A DNA stretch of 64,000 nucleotides from Paenibacillus eucommiae (GCF_017874215.1 NZ_JAGGLB010000001.1:558001-622000); one strand, 5' to 3'. Shown: positions 35,488 to 45,193, counted from the first letter of the stretch. Notes: a model not told the origin generated them from the sequence alone. A program made the numbers and translations.

Positions 35488-37236
35488 TCACACCTCTTTC
35501 CACGGTAATAGTAAAATAACTTCCGTTCCTTTGCCCAGAACACTCTCGAGCTTTAGGCCATACGGCTCACCGTAGGTTGTCCTTAGACGGTTATGAACGT
35601 TAATGATTCCCAAGTGCTCATTGTTTTTGATCCGGTCGATGAAATCTCCCTCCACTGCCAATTCAGCAAGAAAGACTTCCAACTGTTCAGGCTTTATGCC
35701 TGTCCCATCATCCTTCACCTGAATGACGATATCCCCGTCTGCATTCCTGAATCCCCTAAGCCATAAGTTTCCCTTCTCCATCCTGCTTTCCAGTCCATGC
35801 GTAATGGCATTTTCCAGAATCGGCTGCAAAATCATCTTAATGACCCTGCCATTCAGAATGTCTTCCTGAAAATCAACATGAACCTCAAAACGGCCCTCAA
35901 ATCTGAACTGCTGCAGCATAATATAGGACTGTGCGATGGACAGCTCTTCCCTAAGCTTGACTTCTTCCTGACCTTTGATGTTGTAGCGCAGCATACGGCC
36001 TAAGGCAGAAACCATTTCTCTGATTTCATTAGCGCCAATTTCGCTTGCCATCCCTTTAAGCGATTCCAGCATATTATACAAGAAATGAGGATTCACCTGC
36101 TGCTTCAGGTAAGCAAGCTCTGCCTGCTTCTTCATCATGTCCAGCGCATAAATTCTCGTTTTCGATGCAACGACTTCATCCGTCAGCCCGTCGATTTCAT
36201 CCAGCATTTCATTAAATTTATCCGCCATAATCATAATTTCGTGGTAGCCTGTCACCTTCAGCCTCTTTTGAGTGTGATAAATCGTGCCTGTTTTGATAAT
36301 TTGAATAAATCTCATAAAGCTGCGAATCGGTTCAATCATATTGCGGCTGATCATCCACAAGAAGACACATAAGAATGGTACAAAGAGAATAAGAATCCAT
36401 ACATACACACGGCGAATTTCATCCATCCCGCGGAAGAGATCCGACTTGGAATACACATTAACGACTTTCCCTTGAATATCCGGCAAATCCATCTCGTGTA
36501 CAATCGTTTGCTTCTGCTTACCGGTATAGGACGATGCTTCCAGCTTTTCTCCGATTTTCGTTTTATCGTTACTAGCACAAATGATACCATTGCGGTCCAA
36601 CACATAAAAATGGCCAAACCCATTCTCCAGCATCGTATCAAACTTAGGAAAAATAGCATTCAAATCGAGAATAACGACCATATAGCCCAGAGTAGTAGTC
36701 GGAAATATATCATTAATTCTGGAGCCAATAATAAAACGGTTCTCAAACTTGCTCGTATGAATCAACCCTGTGTAGTAAGGCTTCGCCTGCTGATTCGCTT
36801 TCAACGATAATTCTGCGACTGTATCCATAACGGCCTGCCGTTTGAGGCTATCCAGCATCACGTTTACATTATTCCCGTTTTCACCGACGATGGTAATATC
36901 AATAATGCCCTGCTCGAGCTGGCTGATCGTCGTAAGCTGTGTATCTACTTTTTGAAAAAGATCGTACTTGTCCATCTGCTCGACTGCCTTCAAATAATAA
37001 TGGATATCCACATTATAGATCGTATTCTCAATCAAGCCATCGATTTGGCCCATTTGAGATTGCACATACTCGGTGATTTTATCCAATAATTCCACGGAAT
37101 ACTCTTCATTTTTTTGATAAATGATTTTCGTTGACTGCTGATAAGTCATGGCCATGACCAAAATAATAATCAGCACAACCATAAACAGCATGATCAGCAG
37201 CTGGAGCTTAATCGGGCGTGTTTTGAAATACTTCAT
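35488..37236 (-). CDS. YesM-type sensor histidine kinase of the 27-46 kb regulon
   Basis: 582 residues, AGGAGGGG ahead of the ATG. Transmembrane segment near 13-33, Cache-like extracellular domain, second transmembrane segment (VYVWILILFVPFLCVFLWMI), HAMP, NPHFLYNMLESLKG near 382, ATPase motifs QPILENAITHGLE near 474 and KDDGTGI. It would phosphorylate the adjacent regulator when substrate-derived sugar is sensed. Confidence 0.93.
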   Translation of the reverse strand: MKYFKTRPIKLQLLIMLFMVVLIIILVMAMTYQQSTKIIYQKNEEYSVELLDKITEYVQSQMGQIDGLIENTIYNVDIHYYLKAVEQMDKYDLFQKVDTQLTTISQLEQGIIDITIVGENGNNVNVMLDSLKRQAVMDTVAELSLKANQQAKPYYTGLIHTSKFENRFIIGSRINDIFPTTTLGYMVVILDLNAIFPKFDTMLENGFGHFYVLDRNGIICASNDKTKIGEKLEASSYTGKQKQTIVHEMDLPDIQGKVVNVYSKSDLFRGMDEIRRVYVWILILFVPFLCVFLWMISRNMIEPIRSFMRFIQIIKTGTIYHTQKRLKVTGYHEIMIMADKFNEMLDEIDGLTDEVVASKTRIYALDMMKKQAELAYLKQQVNPHFLYNMLESLKGMASEIGANEIREMVSALGRMLRYNIKGQEEVKLREELSIAQSYIMLQQFRFEGRFEVHVDFQEDILNGRVIKMILQPILENAITHGLESRMEKGNLWLRGFRNADGDIVIQVKDDGTGIKPEQLEVFLAELAVEGDFIDRIKNNEHLGIINVHNRLRTTYGEPYGLKLESVLGKGTEVILLLPWKEV

Positions 37237-37311
37237 CCTTCCCCTCCTAACAAATGCATCTCACCCTTATAATACCAGCTGGATTCTTGGGGAGCTACTG
37301 AAAACTTTTGA

Positions 37312-37896
37312 TTTAAGAAAAACGCGTGGCGGCGTCCTTTGAGGTGCGATCGTGTTAGGGACTTGGGAGCGTTACGGGAGGGAATGGCTGTGGGATCCAG
37401 CCGCTGTTAAAGATTTGTTCCCTGAAATGGAATGGATGTAGGGGTTGGAACAAATCTTTAAAGGCGGGCGCTACGCTCTTCCACCCACAGCCATTCCCTC
37501 TCTTTAGCTACAATCGTACGAATCGCACGAACACCAAGCTCGAACAGAGCTCAAACCAAGCTGAAATCAAGTCCAACCATGCTCAAAGCAAGCTCAAACC
37601 AAGCTCAAACGGACTGCCAGCAAGGTTTTTTTTCTTGGTCAGAGGAGATTTCCTAGTGGGAGCAGGCGCTGGAGATGAGAGCACGCGAAGCTGAGGAGGA
37701 CCTGCAGCTTTAACGATGTTTTTCATCGTTAAAAGCACCGGGCCCTCCCACATCCTTACTTTAACGATGAAAAACATCGTTAAAATCCCTTTTAACTACC
37801 TTGAAAGGCCATTCGTCCTCTTTTAACGATGAAAATCATCGTTAACGTGACGGATTGACCTGGAACACTTACTTTAACGATGAAAAACATCGTTAA
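37312..37896. repeat. Dispersed palindrome module, copy C (full length, expanded)
   Basis: Same organisation as copy B: GTCCTTTGAGG block, hairpin 37379-37499 with arms AGGGAATGGCTGTGGG, TACAATCG, GATTTCCTAG, and palindromes at 37709, 37760, 37822 and 37873 (spacing 51, 62, 51). The AAGCTCAAAC block is expanded into several imperfect 10-11-nt repeats at about 37540-37610. No coding signal. Confidence 0.88.
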
Positions 37897-38127
37897 GTAG
37901 AGCACACGCATATTTCGCCGGAGGGCGGGCTGCTGCTAACGCTCAAAAAGGCTGCCAATAGAGGTTGCTTCCTGAGGGAAGGGGATAGTGGCGACAGGGA
38001 AATCTGTGCTTCCTTTCTGATTCCCTTGGTGAATGAACAATCACACCAAGCACATCATCATTGTAAAGCTGCATCATGTGAATGATTCCTTTCACTCCAG
38101 GCATCCCAAAACTTATAATATGTTAAG
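37897..38127. other. Spacer with a possible decayed reading frame
   Basis: No gene is supported. A minus-strand frame near 38000-38100 reads protein-like (GMPGVKGIIHMMQLYNDD), about 55 codons, without a clear ribosome site; it may be a remnant. Confidence 0.25.
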
Positions 38128-38255
38128 AAACACGTCTTGCGGCTTCCTTGAGGTGCGTGTTCGTGACTTGAGTGCGATGAGGAGGGAATGACTGTGGGCG
38201 AATGGATGCAGAGGTGAGAACAAATCTTGACATCCGGACGTTATATCGCTCTTCC
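38128..38255. repeat. Partial copy of the palindrome module (copy D)
   Basis: Contains the left block (GTGCGTGTTCGTGACTTGAG) and shortened hairpin pieces (GAGGGAATGACTGTGGG; GAACAAATCTT; CGCTCTTCC) but none of the four palindromes. Confidence 0.65.
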
Positions 38256-38280
38256 AATGTTGTCAGGTTAAGCTGGCCAA

Positions 38281-38476
38281 ATGTGTGCGGTCTTCCGCCT
38301 ACAATTGCCGCTTCGGCTTGCGAATGCACATTGTGGCACATTGTGGTCGGTTTTTCGACTACATCCGGCTGCTTCGGCCCCCGTAAGCACATTGTGGTCA
38401 GTTTTTCACCTATATTTGGCTGCTTTGGCCACGTGTAAGCACATTGTGGTTGGTTTTCCGCCTACATTCGGCCGGA
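38281..38476. repeat. 51-52-bp tandem repeat
   Basis: About three and a half units containing GCACATTGTGG, GGTTTTTC, CCTACATTCGGC and TGCTTCGGCC. GCACATTGTGG begins at 38326, 38336, 38387 and 38439. It lies between module D and the SLH-cohesin terminator, in no supported gene. Confidence 0.8.
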
Positions 38477-38504
38477 GATAGCTAGCCGTACTTTTCTAAA
38501 AGAA

Positions 38505-38545
38505 ATCAAACGACAGCGGGGTCGAAAACCGCTGTCGTTGATTTT
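38505..38545 (-). terminator. Terminator of the SLH-cohesin gene
   Basis: AACGACAGCGG pairs with CCGCTGTCGTT around a 9-nt loop, with TTGATTTCTTTT following on the minus strand; 13 nt past the stop. Confidence 0.85.
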
Positions 38546-38552
38546 AGAGCCT

Positions 38553-39695
38553 TTAAAGAAGACTTAAGGCTGATAGCAATCTTTTAATAACTGTAGCTGC
38601 TTCCGCTCTGGTCGCCTGATCCTGAGGCACGAACTTATTCTCCGCTCTGCCATTAATAATACCTGCACGAACAGCTGCTTGAACCTGCTCTCGGGCCCAC
38701 ACACTTATCGCTTCAGAATCTGCAAATTGTATTGCAAAGGTATCATGCTTCTCACTTCCTGCAGCACCAGACGCATAAGAACTCGCTCTCATAATCATCA
38801 CGGCCATTTCTTCCCTTGTGATATCTTTTTCGGGAGCGAAGCTGGTTTCTGTCATACCTTGAATAATACCTGCCGCATAGGCCTTATTCACTTCTTCTTC
38901 GTACCAGGACCCAGCCGCAACATCGGTGAAGGGGCTTTGCTTCGTATTTATTTTCAATTTCAATGCCCGAGAAATCAATGCGGCAAACTGTGCTCTCGAT
39001 ACATTGGCTTGCGGTACAAAATGCTCTTCATCCATGCCCTCAATAATAGCTTTTGAAGCGAGCAGCTCAATATCTGCCTTGGCCCAGTGACCCTCCAGAT
39101 CTAAAAAACCTTTTTTCACTAAAGTGACGGACACGCTCTTTCCTATTGTATAAGTTTGATCAGATAAATTGTGGTCTACCGCCTTGATCGATTCCCACTT
39201 TACGGTGGATGTCCCGTGCTTCTTGATCTTAAATGTCAGAGTGCCTATAGTGATATCCCCACTTTCACCGGTTACATTGCCAATTTTGGTGTGAGCCAGG
39301 ATGATCTCTTTGTTCTTAATAATAGGCGATACGGAAAAACCGTCCAAGCTGGACTTGGCCTCCATCAGCTCAAGTTGATCAGGATCAAACGTAACCCGAG
39401 CCTCATAGCCATATAAATCTTTTATATTTGTACCACTCATAGTTATGGTAATTTTCCCATCAGTAGGCTTATTAGCCGTTAAAAGAAAGGAGGAAGCCGT
39501 CTCCGCATAGGCGGTTGCTGCTGGCTGTAATGACAGGCAAAGCAAAGCAATTAATAAATACGTGGTCAAAAAAGTAACCATGGAATTGACCGTTTTGCGT
39601 TTTTTTCTATGCAGTTGATTTGGTTGTGGTTGAATTTGATGCAGTTGATTTGGTTGCGGTTGAGTAAGGTGCATTTGATTACGTTGCAATTGCAT
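38553..39695 (-). CDS. SLH-anchored protein with a cohesin domain
   Basis: 380 residues: an odd Gln/Asn/Pro/His-rich N-terminus built of repeated QPNQLH units, a hydrophobic segment (MVTFLTTYLLIALLCLSL) acting as signal or anchor, a cohesin-like domain (about 70-195; GKITITMSGTNIKDLYGYEARVTFDPD) and three SLH domains (about 205-380; VSRAQFAALISRAL, ITREEMAVMIMRA, ATRAEAATVIKRL). Cohesins bind dockerins; SLH domains bind the wall. It could anchor the dockerin-bearing enzyme encoded just upstream. GGAAGGA precedes the ATG at 39695, though initiation at the internal ATG before the hydrophobic segment is possible. Confidence 0.9.
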   Translation of the reverse strand: MQLQRNQMHLTQPQPNQLHQIQPQPNQLHRKKRKTVNSMVTFLTTYLLIALLCLSLQPAATAYAETASSFLLTANKPTDGKITITMSGTNIKDLYGYEARVTFDPDQLELMEAKSSLDGFSVSPIIKNKEIILAHTKIGNVTGESGDITIGTLTFKIKKHGTSTVKWESIKAVDHNLSDQTYTIGKSVSVTLVKKGFLDLEGHWAKADIELLASKAIIEGMDEEHFVPQANVSRAQFAALISRALKLKINTKQSPFTDVAAGSWYEEEVNKAYAAGIIQGMTETSFAPEKDITREEMAVMIMRASSYASGAAGSEKHDTFAIQFADSEAISVWAREQVQAAVRAGIINGRAENKFVPQDQATRAEAATVIKRLLSALSLL

Positions 39696-39761
39696 AAAAT
39701 CATCCTTCCTGTAAGGTAACCGAATTGCGGCATACTTGATGTGGGCGCATTCAAAACTTTT

Positions 39762-39837
39762 TTTAACGATGTTTTACATCGCAATCGGATTAATTTTAGC
39801 CAGACTCTGCTCGTTAACGATGTTTTATATCGTTAAA
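39762..39837. repeat. Two-palindrome fragment of the module (copy E)
   Basis: Two degenerate palindromes start at 39762 and 39813, 51 bp apart, matching the spacing of palindromes in the full modules. Confidence 0.65.
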
Positions 39838-39860
39838 GCCCACCTTCCGCTTTCATGTTT

Positions 39861-39890
39861 AAAAAACAGGAAGGGGACTTCCCTCCCTGT
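39861..39890 (-). terminator. Terminator of the dockerin-bearing glycosidase gene
   Basis: ACAGGGAGGGA pairs with TCCCCTTCCTGT, followed by TTTTTT on the minus strand; about 20 nt after the stop. Confidence 0.8.
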
Positions 39891-39911
39891 CACTCATCTA
39901 TCCATCGTCCG

Positions 39912-42257
39912 CTATTCCAATATCTTCTTGGCAACAGCTGCGAGATCGAGAATATCGATTATGCCGTCTCCATTGATGTCCGCTTTCTTCACTTTCAGCC
40001 AATCCGGACTGCTGCTGTCTTTACCGTAATGGGCAGCAATGATGGACAAATCACCTACGGTCACTTTTCCGTCTTGATTGATGTCTGTTTTCGTATCCCC
40101 GCCTGAACTTGGTACCGTTACCAGCACACTGACGGACGACAACGCTGCTTGCGTTTCGATCCCCAGCTCATCTCCAAGTGCGGCGCTCTTAATTGCGATC
40201 ACGCCTGCAGTCATTTGCGTAACACTTTTCGCTCTGAAGGTTAGTTCGACGATTTGCCCGTTACCGCTGAAGCCATGCGTCGAGCCTTGACTGGCCAAGA
40301 TCAAACGAAGCTTACCTGCCGGCTCCTTAACGGTTTCCACTAGAGAAATCCCGTCAATTAAGGATTTGGCAGAGACAAATTCCATGACAGCAGGATCATA
40401 ATCCAGCTTGATGTCCTGCCCATATACTTCCTCAGTGACATCGCTGAGTCCATAGCTAACTTTAAATTCAGTCCCTGTCAGGATGGAGCTTGCACTAGCG
40501 GTTAATTTACTTTTTTGAACAGTCAGCGGTTTCCGTTTCTTGAGACTGAAGTCATCCACGAAATATGTACCTGTTCCCGAGTCCGGATCCGATTCCGTGT
40601 AAATGCGTGCATAATTCAGCTCTCCGGTCCAGGCAATCTTGGCCGAGCCCGATGATCTTACCCAGCTATCCTTGCCCACAGTTTCAAAAGATCCATTATA
40701 GTAATGATCACCTTCACTGTCATTGATAAATACATTTACATACATCGTTTGTGTATCCGAGGCTGTGCGCAGCATCGATTCAAAGTCATACGTTCCTTTC
40801 CCGTTGCTTAGCAATATAGATTTAATATCCTGCATCGCGCCGGTATAGTTCATGCTTCTTGTACTGATTTCAAGTGCTTTGGAACCTGAGTTCACAGGAG
40901 TTGTAACTGGCGTCAAAATACTAGGATTGTAAGGCGTCCATCCCGTCAGATCGTCTTCAAAACCAGGATTCGTAAGAAGCTCATCATCCGTTCCATCCGC
41001 TGGCAATGCATACAGTCTGCCCTCTCCAGGTGCAAAATCAGCCGATATCACGCCCGTTGAAGCATTATAGTTCGTTCCTTCTTCTAAGCCAGTTACCTTG
41101 GAAACCTCAGTTACTACCGAAGGCTTCGGATCAAGCTTGAAAGTCAGGTTTAACGCGTTCGTATAGTCTCTATTAACGGCCATTACATATTTTCTGCCAC
41201 TATCATCTTTAAAATAAGATAAAATAACGTTATCGGTTGCCGCATTTGGCTGCCATTGAAAGTCAGAAGGCACACCAATGGTTCCTGCCGCCTTAGTGCC
41301 TGAATGAAAAACATCCAGGGATGTCAATTTCATTAAAGTCGGGCCCCACGCTTTTATTTGTGCATTCAAGTTTTTAAACGGCTCATACAAGTCTGTCTTG
41401 TTCCCGTCTACATCGATAATCGCCCCTATGAAGGGAACACCCGGATGCCAATACGGAAACCAATATAAGGACTTCATGCCATATGCAAGAGAGGTATATA
41501 CATTATATCTCAACTCATTTTCCACTGGTTTTCTCATATCAAAATAACCAGCGGCTTGGATATAAGCACCTGTTTTCAAATTATTGGCTAATCCTTTATC
41601 TCTGATAATTTTTAAATTCGTATAGTAATCATCCATAATGTCAAAGCCTGTGCGAAACGGATAGTTATCGAAAGTTAATATTTTTAAGTTGGTTGCCGCA
41701 ATAATTTCATCCACATATCGTTCATACTCCGGCTTGTTCCACACGTAAGGCAATAAATTTAAATACGGTTCTGAATCAGGATCCTTCAATATGAACCTAT
41801 TGTACGCATGACCCGAATAGCTGATATTGTGGAAATCTGGTTCGTCCATAACATAATATCCGCCGAGTCCAGGGTGTCCTTTATAATCCGCGACCATCTC
41901 ATCAATTTCTTCATCAGTAGCTGTATTGTTATAGACTTTATCAAATCTTGAATCTGCAACAATGGCCTTCATTCCTCTTTCAGCGGACAGATCCAGCATC
42001 TTTTTGTTGATGGCCACTGAATTCAAATCTGTAGATGCGACATTGATGATCCAGTTAATATTTGCCTCTTGTAAATAATCGTATTGAGTAGCGTTCGTAA
42101 AAGCTGCCGGCGGCACCCAAAATACCCCTATTTTAAAATCATCATCTTCAGCAGAAGCCTGCGCAGTATTCACAGCCATACTCAGCAGGAATACGATCAT
42201 GGCCAGTAAACCAACGGATAACATTTTTCTTAAGCCCTTTACATTTTGCATCAGCAT
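39912..42257 (-). CDS. Secreted TIM-barrel glycosidase-like protein with CBM, cohesin and dockerin
   Basis: 781 residues: signal peptide (ending AQASA), a TIM-barrel-like domain (about 42-345) with GGYYVMDEPDF (likely acid/base glutamate on strand 4) and SLYWFPYWHPG, a beta-sandwich (to about 430), a CBM4/9-like module (about 432-572; LLTNPGFEDDLTGW ... YFVDDFSLKK), a cohesin-like domain (about 578-705) and a type I dockerin with two Ca-binding repeats (DINQDGKVTVGDL, DINGDGIIDILDL). The glycoside hydrolase family is not recognised. The catalytic half is a close paralogue of the protein encoded upstream at 42405. Cohesin and dockerin in one chain could allow oligomers or attachment to the SLH-cohesin protein. 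Confidence 0.88.
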   Translation of the reverse strand: MLMQNVKGLRKMLSVGLLAMIVFLLSMAVNTAQASAEDDDFKIGVFWVPPAAFTNATQYDYLQEANINWIINVASTDLNSVAINKKMLDLSAERGMKAIVADSRFDKVYNNTATDEEIDEMVADYKGHPGLGGYYVMDEPDFHNISYSGHAYNRFILKDPDSEPYLNLLPYVWNKPEYERYVDEIIAATNLKILTFDNYPFRTGFDIMDDYYTNLKIIRDKGLANNLKTGAYIQAAGYFDMRKPVENELRYNVYTSLAYGMKSLYWFPYWHPGVPFIGAIIDVDGNKTDLYEPFKNLNAQIKAWGPTLMKLTSLDVFHSGTKAAGTIGVPSDFQWQPNAATDNVILSYFKDDSGRKYVMAVNRDYTNALNLTFKLDPKPSVVTEVSKVTGLEEGTNYNASTGVISADFAPGEGRLYALPADGTDDELLTNPGFEDDLTGWTPYNPSILTPVTTPVNSGSKALEISTRSMNYTGAMQDIKSILLSNGKGTYDFESMLRTASDTQTMYVNVFINDSEGDHYYNGSFETVGKDSWVRSSGSAKIAWTGELNYARIYTESDPDSGTGTYFVDDFSLKKRKPLTVQKSKLTASASSILTGTEFKVSYGLSDVTEEVYGQDIKLDYDPAVMEFVSAKSLIDGISLVETVKEPAGKLRLILASQGSTHGFSGNGQIVELTFRAKSVTQMTAGVIAIKSAALGDELGIETQAALSSVSVLVTVPSSGGDTKTDINQDGKVTVGDLSIIAAHYGKDSSSPDWLKVKKADINGDGIIDILDLAAVAKKILE

Positions 42258-42404
42258 ATCTCTCCTTTGAACAATCCATTTTCAGAATCCGAACTCACTT
42301 TCCAGGGTAGAACTTTTAGAACTTAGCATGCATGTACAAGCCCTGATCTGCTTAGACCGGCTTTGATCGGCCTTGATCGGCCTTGATCGGTAACATCACC
42401 TCCT

Positions 42405-45002
42405 TTATTTGTTCAAGCTGAAATCATCCACGAAATAATTCCCTGTTCCAGACTGCGATTCTGTGTAAATCCGCGCGTAATTCAGCGTCCCCGTCCATGT
42501 TATGTTTGCTGAACCCGATGAGCTTACCCAACCTCCACTGCCTACACTGACCAAAGCCCCGTTAAAATAATGATCACCTGCGCTGTCATTGACGTATACA
42601 TTTACATACATAGGCTGGGTACCCGCTTCAGTCCGCAAATTCGCCCCAAAGCTGTATGTTCCTTGACCATTGCTTTGCAATATCGATTTGATATCCTGCA
42701 TCGGTCCTGTATAATTACTCCCCCTGCTGCTTATTTTGAGTGCCTTGGAGCCCGATTTAACAGGAGTTGTAACCGGAGTCAATATACTGCTGTTGTAACT
42801 CGACCACCCCGTCGCCCCCTCCTCAAACCCCTGATTAACAAGCAATTCTGCTTTCTTAAGACTGAAGTCATCGACAAAATAGCTGCCTGTTCCCGACTGG
42901 GATTCCGTGTAAATGCGTGCATAATTCAGCGTTCCCGTCCACGTTATGTTTGCCGAACCCGCCGAGTTCACCCAGGCCCCACTGCCCACACTGACCAAAG
43001 CCCCGTTATAGTAATGATCGCCTGTGCTGTCATTGACGAATATATTTACATACATGGTTTGTGTACCCGCTTCAGTCCGCAGATTCGCCCCAAAGTTATA
43101 GGTTCCCTGCCCATTGCCTTGCAAAATGGATTTGATATCCTGCATTGGACCTGTGTAGTTGTTTGCCCTGTCACTTATTTTAAGTGCCTTGGAGCCAGAT
43201 TTTACAGGTGATGTGACCGGGGTCAGCGTACTGCTGTTGTAACTTGACCAGCCCGTCGCACGATCTTCAAACCCTGGGTTGGCAAGCAGCTCTGGTTTCT
43301 TGAGACTGAAGTCATCAACCAAATAATTACCCGTTCCTGATGCTGATTCCGTATAAATCCGCGCATAATTCAGCTTGCCCGTCCATGTAAGGTTGGCTGA
43401 GCCTGATGATCTTACCCAGCTTCCATTACCGACACTTTCAAAAGACCCGTTATAGTAATGATCACCCGTGCTGTCATTGATGTTGATATTTACGTACATC
43501 GTTTGCGTACCCGTTTCCGTGCGCAGCATAGCCCCAAAATTATAGGTTCCCTGCCCGCTGCTTAACAGTATAGATTTGATATCCTGCATGGGGCCTGTAT
43601 GATTCGTGCTCCTTGCACTGATTCCAAGGGCTTTGGAGCCCGTATTCACAGGAGTGGTAACGGATGTCAGCGTACTGGCGTTGTAAGTCTTCCATCCCAT
43701 CTTGCCAGCTTCAAAACCCGGATTCGTAAGAAGTTCACCTGTTCCATCGGCGGGCAAAGCGTAAAGCCTTCCCTCCCCGGGTGCAAATGCTGCCGATATC
43801 ACGCCTGTTGAAGGATTATAGTTCGTACTTACTTCTAACCCTGTAGTTTTGGAAACCTCTGTTACAGTCGATGGCTTCGGATTAAGATTGAAAGTCAAGG
43901 TTAACGAGTTCGTATAATCTCTGTTTACTGCCATTACATATTTCCTGCCGCTTGCATCTGTAAAATAAGATAAAATGACGTTATCCGTTATAGCATTAGG
44001 CTGCCATTGAAAGTCGGAAGGCACACCAATGGTTCCTGCGGCCATAGTACCCGAATGATAAACATCCATGGATGTCAATTTCATTAAAGTCGGGCCCCAC
44101 GCTTTCATTTGTGCATTCAAGTTTTTGAATGGCTCATAGAGGCTTGTTTTTGTCCCATCTTCATTGATAATCGCCCCTGAGAAGGGGACACCCGGATGCC
44201 AATAAGGAAACCAGTATAAGGATTTCGCGCCATACGCCAGGGATGTAAATACGTTGTATCTTAATTCATTTTCCACTGGAAGTCTCATATCTACATAACC
44301 ACATGCCTGAATATAAGCAGCTATCTTCAAGTTATTTGTTAAGCCTTTTTCCCTAATGATTTTTAAATTTGTATAGTAATCATCGAACGCGTCATAGCCC
44401 ACCTTAAACGGATAGTTATCAAAAGTTAAATATTTGAGGTCAGCCGCATCAATAATATCATCGACATACTGCTCATACTGTGGCTTATTCCAAACATACG
44501 GCAATAAGTTTAAATAAGGTGATGAATCCGGATCGTTTGATAAAAATCGATTGTACGCGTGTCCCGCATAACTTATGTTGGCAAACTCTGGTTCGTCCAT
44601 GACGTAATATCCCCCGAGTCCAGGGTGCCCTTTATAATCATTTGCCATCGCATCAATTTCTGCATCTGTAGCTGTATTGTTATACACTTTATCGAACCTC
44701 GAATCTGCAACAACCGCCTTCATTCCTCTTTCAGCAGCGAGATCTAGCATTGTTTCATTGATTGCCACCGAGTTCAGATCTGTTGAGGCCACATTAATAA
44801 TCCAGTTTACATGCGCTTCCTGTAAATAATCGTACTGAGTAGCATTGGTATAAGCTGCTGGCGGTACCCAAAACACTCCTATCTTGAAATCCTCAGCTTC
44901 AGCTGAAACCCTTAGTGAATTTACTACCATACTCAGTATGAGTCCCAGTGCGACCATGAATCCAATTGATACAATTTTGCTTGGACCTTTCAAGCTTGTC
45001 AT
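42405..45002 (-). CDS. Secreted TIM-barrel glycosidase-like protein with three tandem CBMs
   Basis: 865 residues from the ATG at 45002 (AGAGGAGAG in front; a longer frame to 45047 runs through a cre-like site). Signal peptide ending RVSAEA, a TIM-barrel-like domain with GGYYVMDEPEF and SLYWFPYWHPG, a beta-sandwich, then three CBM4/9-like modules of about 143 residues (near 433, 575 and 720), each containing GSKALxIS, MQDIKSIL and FVDDFSL/LVDDFSL. The second and third modules are nearly identical, so duplication was recent. Unlike its paralogue downstream it has no cohesin or dockerin, so it would be freely secreted or glycan-bound. The CBM repeats are also visible at DNA level (about 429 bp period). 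Confidence 0.88.
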   Translation of the reverse strand: MTSLKGPSKIVSIGFMVALGLILSMVVNSLRVSAEAEDFKIGVFWVPPAAYTNATQYDYLQEAHVNWIINVASTDLNSVAINETMLDLAAERGMKAVVADSRFDKVYNNTATDAEIDAMANDYKGHPGLGGYYVMDEPEFANISYAGHAYNRFLSNDPDSSPYLNLLPYVWNKPQYEQYVDDIIDAADLKYLTFDNYPFKVGYDAFDDYYTNLKIIREKGLTNNLKIAAYIQACGYVDMRLPVENELRYNVFTSLAYGAKSLYWFPYWHPGVPFSGAIINEDGTKTSLYEPFKNLNAQMKAWGPTLMKLTSMDVYHSGTMAAGTIGVPSDFQWQPNAITDNVILSYFTDASGRKYVMAVNRDYTNSLTLTFNLNPKPSTVTEVSKTTGLEVSTNYNPSTGVISAAFAPGEGRLYALPADGTGELLTNPGFEAGKMGWKTYNASTLTSVTTPVNTGSKALGISARSTNHTGPMQDIKSILLSSGQGTYNFGAMLRTETGTQTMYVNININDSTGDHYYNGSFESVGNGSWVRSSGSANLTWTGKLNYARIYTESASGTGNYLVDDFSLKKPELLANPGFEDRATGWSSYNSSTLTPVTSPVKSGSKALKISDRANNYTGPMQDIKSILQGNGQGTYNFGANLRTEAGTQTMYVNIFVNDSTGDHYYNGALVSVGSGAWVNSAGSANITWTGTLNYARIYTESQSGTGSYFVDDFSLKKAELLVNQGFEEGATGWSSYNSSILTPVTTPVKSGSKALKISSRGSNYTGPMQDIKSILQSNGQGTYSFGANLRTEAGTQPMYVNVYVNDSAGDHYFNGALVSVGSGGWVSSSGSANITWTGTLNYARIYTESQSGTGNYFVDDFSLNK

Positions 45003-45027
45003 AAACAACTCTCCTCTTTCGCTTATT

Positions 45028-45041
45028 TGAAAACGCATACA
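45028..45041 (-). promoter_or_regulatory. cre-like site in the leader of the three-CBM enzyme
   Basis: Minus strand TGTATGCGTTTTCA, 26 nt before the ATG, resembles the cre-like sites of P2 and P4. No clear -10 or activator repeat precedes it, so it may act as a roadblock within the P4 transcript. Confidence 0.5.
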
Positions 45042-45193
45042 TTCCACAGCACAAGCTCCCCTTCATTGCTGAAGGGAATTTCATAAAGCTGTCGATTACG
45101 TAGGAAGCCTCACCCCTTTCATGAAATACTTGGGGAATCCTGTTGATGGACTCTTTGAACGAATTCCAAATTACGGATTGCTCTACGAAATAC

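Noticed and set aside
42346..42392. TTGATCGGCC triple repeat before the dockerin-bearing enzyme gene as an operator
   Set aside because: Short direct repeat with no promoter around it, located between co-directional genes; could be slippage only.
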